Of a stretch of 16,573 nt of DNA, positions 12,112 to 16,573 are shown one piece after another. Under the pieces are notes generated by a model. It searched no databases, was not told where the DNA came from, and saw only the letters and a list, made by a program, of their open reading frames with translations. A program made the position numbers and the translations under genes. The DNA is from Nitrospirota bacterium (lineage in GTDB: Bacteria; Nitrospirota_A; Leptospirillia; Leptospirillales; Leptospirillaceae). Position 1 is the stretch's first letter, and each line of letters opens with the position of its first letter. The DNA is taken from contig JAKBTA010000026.1 in NCBI GenBank assembly GCA_021844645.1, positions 1-16,573 of the forward strand. Reading direction: 5' to 3'.

Positions 12112-14649
12112 CTATGAGGATTGAGTGGGCTTATCAGAGCGCACCTTCCAGTTAAAAAGAGGCAAGGCACCGGAATCCTTCTCAGGCAATTGGGAAAGCC
12201 CGTCGGAAATCGCCTTGAATGGCTTTTGACGATTCCAGTGTTCGAGTATTCGTGTTGCCCGTTCAATCACAACCTCCGGAACCCCTGCCAGTTTTGCAAC
12301 ATCAATGCCGTAGGATTTTGAAGAGTGACCCGAGCTGATCCTGTGAGGGAAGAAAATCTTGCCTCCCTCGATCCGGACAGCGACAGACTGGTTCAAAAAT
12401 CGTTGTCCCTTTTCCGTCAGGGCATGAAGTTCATGATAGTGTGTGGCAAAGAGTGTCATGGAGCGGATGTGATCATGGATATATTCGGAGACTGCCCAGG
12501 CAATGGCCATTCCATCAAAGGTAGCGGTACCCCTTCCGACCTCGTCAAGAATGACAAGCGTTTTGGAGGTCGCATCCCTCAATACCCTGGCAACCTCCTT
12601 CATCTCCACCATAAAGGTTGACTCCCCCTCGAGAATATGATCATTCGCACCCACTCTTGTCAGTATCCGGTCAACAATTGGCAGGACCGCCGAATCCGCC
12701 GGAACAGGTGCTCCCATCTGGGCCATGATCTGGATAAGGGCCAGTTGCCTCATATATGTTGATTTGCCTGCCATGTTTGGACCCGTGAGGAGAACAAATG
12801 TCCCAGACCCAAGGTTGGTATCGTTCGGCATGAAGGTCCCCGACATAAGTCTGGCTTCAACAATCGGGTGTCGTCCATTTGTAATCGACATGGCACCATC
12901 CATTGAAAATGATGGCAAAACGTATTGTCTCTTTTTTCCGACTCTGGCGAAGGAGAGCAATGCATCAACCGTTCCGAGAAACTCCGCCATTCTCTGAATT
13001 TGGGCCGACAAAGACAACACCAGTGTCGTCAGCTCATCCAAAAGGGCAAACTCCCTTTGTTGAGCCCTTGAGCGGGATTCCGCTATCCGCTGCTCAAAAT
13101 CCATCAGCTCGGGAAGTGTATATCGCTCGACACCCGTCAATGTTTGTTTTCTGAAATAGTGGGAAGGGACCTTTGATACCTGCCCCTTGGTCACTTCAAT
13201 ATAATAACCGGCAACCTGATTATAACGGATTCTCAAGGTATCGATTCCCGTCGAACGTCTCTCTCTTTCTTCAATTTTCAAAAGATCCTGATCGCCTTCC
13301 CTTTCAAAGTGCCGATAGCCATCCAGTTCCGCATCAAAACCGTCGCGAATGACCGGAGACTCTCCGCAGGAAACAGGCGGATCATCCACCAGAGCTCCGG
13401 ACAACCGGAGAACCATCGCCGAAAGGATCTCGATCGAAGCATCTCTTTTATGATCCGGCAGCAGTTCGGTCCATTCTGGCATCTTGGCAAGCTCGATAGC
13501 CCCCTGGATTCCATCCCTGATCCCTCCAAGATCTCGCGGCAATCGGCCTTTCATTCCGATTCTTCCTAAAATTCTCTCAATATCCCCCGTTGAACCAAGA
13601 ATATCCCCGATCCTATCAGCCCATCGTGGGTTTTCATCCATGCGTTTCACAATCCATTGTCGCAACAGGATTGTCTCCCGATCGGAAAGAGGCGCCAAGA
13701 CCCAACGTCTGAGCATTCTGCTCCCCAGTGAAGAGCGGGATTGGTCCAGCACCTCCAGAAGACTTCCATTTTTTTTCCGGTCTTCCTGATCCGGAACAAG
13801 ATCGAGGTGGCGTATCGATGCGCGATCGATCACAAGGGTACCCACCGTTTTCTCGACCGTAACACCTGTCAGATGGTGGATGATCCCGGCCTTGAGCGAG
13901 GCAACATAAGAGATCAGTGTGGAAAGCGCCCGTTCCGATGCAGGAGAAAGGACCGGAAACTCGAAACCTTGAGGAAGGACATCGAGCAATTCTGTCAAAG
14001 GAATTTCGGAAGGAGACATTCTCTGATGGTCTATTCCGGACAAGGCGACAGACAATTCGTTGTCTGCGATGAGAATCTCCACAGGCGACTTTGAGGCCAT
14101 CCAGTCCAGAATGGCATCAAGATCTCCTTTATTCTGCGGTTCAAACACAGCAAGATGTCCGCTTGAGAGATCCAGACTCGATATCGCAACCGATTCATCC
14201 ATCCGGACGATACAGACACCATTTTTTGTCTGTCCCCCTTCAAGCGATGGATCTTCGATCAAAGTCGATCTTGTCACAATTCTCACAATTTCTCTTGCAA
14301 ACATTCCGTCGGACTCCAAATCCGGCTGTGTCTGCTCCGAAATGGCAATCCGGTATCCCAGAGATACGAGACGTGGAAGGTAAAGTTCCAGAGAACGGGC
14401 CGGAATCCCGCACATGGGCAGAGGATTGGATTTATTCCGATCCCTCGAAGTCAAGGTGAGCCCCAATACTCTGGAAACCTCCACCGCCTGGTCTCCGAAC
14501 AATTCGTAAAAGTCTCCCAGTCGGAAAAAAAGAAGGGCTTCCCCTGCTTTTTCCCTTAACCCCTGATACTGCCGAAACAATGGAGTGTCCGGATAAACCC
14601 ATCGTTTTTGAGATGCCATTTCTTCAGTGTCCATGATCCCCTTCACCAT
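12112..14649 (-). CDS. mutS: DNA mismatch repair protein MutS
   Basis: MutS detects mispaired bases and, with MutL, starts strand-directed repair. With the start chosen here the protein has 845 aa. Counting from it: the mismatch-reading Phe-x-Glu is F47/E49 in GDFYELFG. The lever and clamp regions span about 255-555. The ATPase has Walker A GPNMAGKS (623-630), Walker B LVILDE (698-703), then GRGTATFDG, where TST is more usual, and FATHYHEL. Near the end, ALPLF resembles the sliding-clamp binding consensus QL[SD]LF without its glutamine. I prefer the ATG at 14649, with GGAGG 8 nt upstream, over the in-frame ATG at 14664, which lacks a site; ATG 14634 is also possible. It overlaps the LapA-like gene by 26 nt. 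Identity is certain. Confidence 0.96.
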   Translation of the reverse strand: MVKGIMDTEEMASQKRWVYPDTPLFRQYQGLREKAGEALLFFRLGDFYELFGDQAVEVSRVLGLTLTSRDRNKSNPLPMCGIPARSLELYLPRLVSLGYRIAISEQTQPDLESDGMFAREIVRIVTRSTLIEDPSLEGGQTKNGVCIVRMDESVAISSLDLSSGHLAVFEPQNKGDLDAILDWMASKSPVEILIADNELSVALSGIDHQRMSPSEIPLTELLDVLPQGFEFPVLSPASERALSTLISYVASLKAGIIHHLTGVTVEKTVGTLVIDRASIRHLDLVPDQEDRKKNGSLLEVLDQSRSSLGSRMLRRWVLAPLSDRETILLRQWIVKRMDENPRWADRIGDILGSTGDIERILGRIGMKGRLPRDLGGIRDGIQGAIELAKMPEWTELLPDHKRDASIEILSAMVLRLSGALVDDPPVSCGESPVIRDGFDAELDGYRHFEREGDQDLLKIEERERRSTGIDTLRIRYNQVAGYYIEVTKGQVSKVPSHYFRKQTLTGVERYTLPELMDFEQRIAESRSRAQQREFALLDELTTLVLSLSAQIQRMAEFLGTVDALLSFARVGKKRQYVLPSFSMDGAMSITNGRHPIVEARLMSGTFMPNDTNLGSGTFVLLTGPNMAGKSTYMRQLALIQIMAQMGAPVPADSAVLPIVDRILTRVGANDHILEGESTFMVEMKEVARVLRDATSKTLVILDEVGRGTATFDGMAIAWAVSEYIHDHIRSMTLFATHYHELHALTEKGQRFLNQSVAVRIEGGKIFFPHRISSGHSSKSYGIDVAKLAGVPEVVIERATRILEHWNRQKPFKAISDGLSQLPEKDSGALPLFNWKVRSDKPTQSS

Positions 14650-14905
14650 GCTGGCCACCTCCATGAGGAGATTGCCTTGAAAAACGCTTCTTCAGGGAAC
14701 TGCCAATTTTGCTTAACAGGATAAAAAAAAGAGTCGCGAATATTCCGGACAAAAAACAAAGGAGGACCAAAACGCCCACAGAAACGGGATTCGATTGCCC
14801 CCAAAACGGGATCTGGACAAAAACCGTATCGTGATCGTTCTCGAGAACAAAAAAGGTTCCAAGGAACGCTATGAGCAACAAGAACAGTCCATTGATCGCC
14901 TTCAC
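14624..14905 (-). CDS. LapA-domain small membrane protein with His-rich tail
   Basis: This 93-aa protein has two membrane helices (about 5-20 and 40-66) joined by a loop with VFVQIPFWGQSNPVSVGV, the DUF1049/LapA-domain layout. LapA-type proteins sit in the inner membrane and, in enterobacteria, help regulate lipopolysaccharide synthesis. After KKRFSR the C-terminus ends in HGGGQHGEGDHGH, a His/Gly tail that could bind metal and is not part of the core domain. The GTG start overlaps the stop of the glycosylase gene in a GTGA arrangement, with GAGGG just upstream, and the end overlaps mutS by 26 nt. Translation of the three genes is therefore probably coupled. Family assignment is fairly sure; role in this organism is not known. 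Confidence 0.84.
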   Translation of the reverse strand: MKAINGLFLLLIAFLGTFFVLENDHDTVFVQIPFWGQSNPVSVGVLVLLCFLSGIFATLFFILLSKIGSSLKKRFSRQSPHGGGQHGEGDHGH

Positions 14906-15696
14906 TTTTCCCTCAAAACGGGCAGTGGCAGGTCAAGCCACTTCATGACCTGCTGCAAATCCTTCCAGACGACTGCCTTTGCCTGGGGATTTCTGAGCAA
15001 ATAGGCGGGATGATATGTCGGCATGATCCTGATTCCGGGAAAATCCTGCAGAAGTGTTTCAACCCCCCTTACCGAGGATATGGCCGACTCATTCGAAATC
15101 ACCTGGAAGATCGCAGTTTGGCCTAGCAGAACGATGGCTTCAGGAGAAACGATCCTGATTTGCTCGAGGAGAAAATGTTTGCAAGCCTCCCTCTCAACAA
15201 GAGCTGGGGTTCTGTTCGACGGTGGACGGCATTTGACGGCATTGGCGATAAAGACCTCCTCCCTTGAGAGCCCCATCGCAACAATCATTTTATCAAGGAG
15301 CTCTCCAGCCCTCCCTACAAAAGGTCTTCCGGTCCGGTCCTCTTCCGCCCCTGGCCCCTCACCGATGAAGAGAAGCCTGGCGTTGAAATTTCCTTCTCCA
15401 AAAACTGGATTGGTCCGGGAATCACCAAGGGGGCAGGCCCTGCACTCAGAAACCTTGACAGCCAAAGAATCAAGTGCCTCGGATCGACTTGCAGGAGTTT
15501 TAAGTGGTAAGGATTCCGCAGGATCGACTTTTGCCTCCAGATCTTTTCGTTGATCTTGCAGGGAAGAATCGGCGCCTTTCCCGAGAGCCACCTTGGGAGA
15601 GATAGTTTTAGACACGGGAAGATCCGGATAGAGGTCTGAAAGATAACGCAGGTGGACGAGGAGTCCATCCATGTCTTTGCCATCAGATTTTCTCAT
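14902..15696 (-). CDS. Uracil-DNA glycosylase, family 4 (iron-sulfur type)
   Basis: This enzyme excises uracil from DNA to start base-excision repair. The 264-aa protein has a polar N-terminal extension of about 80 residues and then the family 4 domain. Four cysteines for a 4Fe-4S cluster are C85 and C88 (ECRACPLG), C156 (VKCRPPSNRTP) and C172 (EREAC). The catalytic loop is GEGPGAEED (113-121), and HPAYLLRN (229-236) is the DNA-binding loop. I start it at ATG 15696, which has AGGCGG about 6 nt upstream and overlaps nnrD by 14 nt; a frame extending to 15888 lies inside nnrD in another frame. Such a long low-complexity N-terminal arm is common in fused or stand-alone bacterial family 4 enzymes. 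Function is secure. Confidence 0.94.
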   Translation of the reverse strand: MRKSDGKDMDGLLVHLRYLSDLYPDLPVSKTISPKVALGKGADSSLQDQRKDLEAKVDPAESLPLKTPASRSEALDSLAVKVSECRACPLGDSRTNPVFGEGNFNARLLFIGEGPGAEEDRTGRPFVGRAGELLDKMIVAMGLSREEVFIANAVKCRPPSNRTPALVEREACKHFLLEQIRIVSPEAIVLLGQTAIFQVISNESAISSVRGVETLLQDFPGIRIMPTYHPAYLLRNPQAKAVVWKDLQQVMKWLDLPLPVLREK

Positions 15697-16573
15697 AGGG
15701 TCCGCCTGTAGTGGGAAGGATTGGTCTTGCTGGCCTGGTGAGAAGAATATCACCCCACGGATCATGAGGAACCGATTGGTCCATTTCCGTGGCAGCAGCT
15801 GAAAGGACAAGACCAACTGAATCGGCAAGCTCCCTGGCCAAAATACCAATGGATCTTGACTTCGCAAGCTCCGCTCCAGCCAAACCATGGAGATATGCAG
15901 ACAAGATCACCGCTTCATAAGGGGATGTTCCCTGAGCGAGCAAACCGGAAATCACTCCGGTCAGAACATCTCCCGAACCCGCTGTCGCCATGTTCGGACT
16001 TCCTGTCATATTCACGGTCATTCGACCGTCAGGAGCAGCGATGATTGTTCTGTAGCCTTTCAGAAGAATGATGGCTGATAGTTTTTCGGACCATTCCAGC
16101 AGAAGTTCTGTTGAGTGCTCCAAAACAGTGGAAACAGGAAGATTCAGATAACGAGCAAACTCTCCGGGATGGGGAGTCAGAATCAGGGGAGCTCCATTTG
16201 ATCGCACAAGACTCATGGGAAAATTCCGGTATAAGTCAAAGATTCCGGCATCTGCCACAACAGGCCCCGAAAACTCATCCAGAACATATCGGGAAATCTG
16301 AAGTTCCTCGGATCCGGGAGACAAACCGGGCCCCATTGCGACAACATCAATGTTGTCAAAAATTGCCGACAATCCCTCTGAAAAAGACTCCGGCAAAGAC
16401 CTGATCATCTGCTCAGGGAAAAAAGATGTCTTGGGTCCCGTATGCGGAAAGAGAAGCGTGAGAAGCCCTGCTCCTGCCCTCTGGCCACCGAGACCGGAGA
16501 GCATCGGGGCTCCCCACTTTCCATCGCTACCTCCCCAGACAAGGAGATGGCCAGCTTGTCCCTTGTGAAGAGA
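15683..16573 (-). CDS. nnrD: NAD(P)H-hydrate dehydratase, 5' end outside the window
   Basis: This enzyme repairs hydrated NADH and NADPH with ADP (or ATP), a ribokinase-fold dehydratase of the YjeF C-terminal family. The frame is open through the right edge, so the gene is cut at its 5' end; 296 residues are visible. The first visible residues, HKGQAGHLLVWGGSDG, match the usual beginning of this domain (HKGxxG...GGS). LTPHPGEFARY is the conserved substrate loop. The catalytic aspartate is in NMATAGSGDVLTG, about residue 202 of the visible part. It may be preceded by an NnrE epimerase domain in the same protein, as in bifunctional Nnr, but this cannot be seen. Its end overlaps the glycosylase gene by 14 nt, heading the repair operon. 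Confidence 0.94.
   Translation of the reverse strand, partial: SLHKGQAGHLLVWGGSDGKWGAPMLSGLGGQRAGAGLLTLLFPHTGPKTSFFPEQMIRSLPESFSEGLSAIFDNIDVVAMGPGLSPGSEELQISRYVLDEFSGPVVADAGIFDLYRNFPMSLVRSNGAPLILTPHPGEFARYLNLPVSTVLEHSTELLLEWSEKLSAIILLKGYRTIIAAPDGRMTVNMTGSPNMATAGSGDVLTGVISGLLAQGTSPYEAVILSAYLHGLAGAELAKSRSIGILARELADSVGLVLSAAATEMDQSVPHDPWGDILLTRPARPILPTTGGPYEKI

Noticed and set aside
15023..15553. 176-codon plus-strand frame
   Set aside because: Antisense to the well-identified family 4 uracil-DNA glycosylase; Ser/Arg-rich composition typical of a shadow.
15697..15888. 64-residue N-terminal extension of the glycosylase
   Set aside because: It overlaps nnrD coding sequence in another frame and does not resemble the family; the ATG at 15696 has a ribosome site.

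Overview
The window reads as ordinary chromosomal DNA of a Gram-negative, chemolithotroph-like bacterium. Base composition is near half GC, gene packing is tight, Shine-Dalgarno sites are strong (GGAGG, AGGAGG) and GTG starts are common. A Rieske / cytochrome b-c operon, the LapA-like protein, the secreted proteins and the divergent FabI fit a diderm. The combination, including a b6-like cytochrome b fused to cytochrome c, suggests Nitrospirota, perhaps a Leptospirillum-like acidophile. That assignment is inference only, because no rRNA or other diagnostic marker is present. No CRISPR array, tRNA, rRNA, prophage or intact insertion sequence is visible.

All genes are on the minus strand except rpmB and a small thioredoxin-like gene. 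From the right edge in transcription order, the first run is nnrD (5' end outside the window), a family 4 uracil-DNA glycosylase, a LapA-like membrane protein with a His-rich tail, mutS, and a small exported PEGA-like protein. The first four overlap by 4 to 26 nt and the PEGA gene follows after 39 nt, so this looks like one transcription unit joining metabolite and DNA repair. After a 128-bp gap with a good sigma70-like promoter comes an acidic protein of unknown function. A further 116-bp gap precedes an exported beta-propeller-like protein that is closely coupled to fabI.

The middle holds a two-gene quinol:cytochrome c oxidoreductase operon with its own promoter. The Rieske protein carries an N-terminal PRC-barrel-like domain ahead of a Tat-type anchor. 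The cytochrome b is b6-like in haem spacing, carries a fused C-terminal cytochrome c, and has PAWY in place of PEWY. Its 3' end overlaps the convergent thioredoxin-like gene (CPTC). Divergent from that gene lies a two-gene unit of a DUF6132-like membrane protein and RidA.

The left part has rpmB (four-cysteine L28) on the plus strand, divergent from a minus-strand group of a soluble diguanylate cyclase, recG and an unknown 134-aa protein that overlaps the end of recG. The 424-bp region between rpmB and the cyclase is the only long non-coding stretch. It holds two opposed sigma70-like promoters, two inverted repeats and a possible degraded coding fragment.

Most of the window is housekeeping. 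The parts most worth a second look are the architecture of the bc complex, the rpmB/cyclase intergenic region and the two unassigned proteins between fabI and the PEGA gene.
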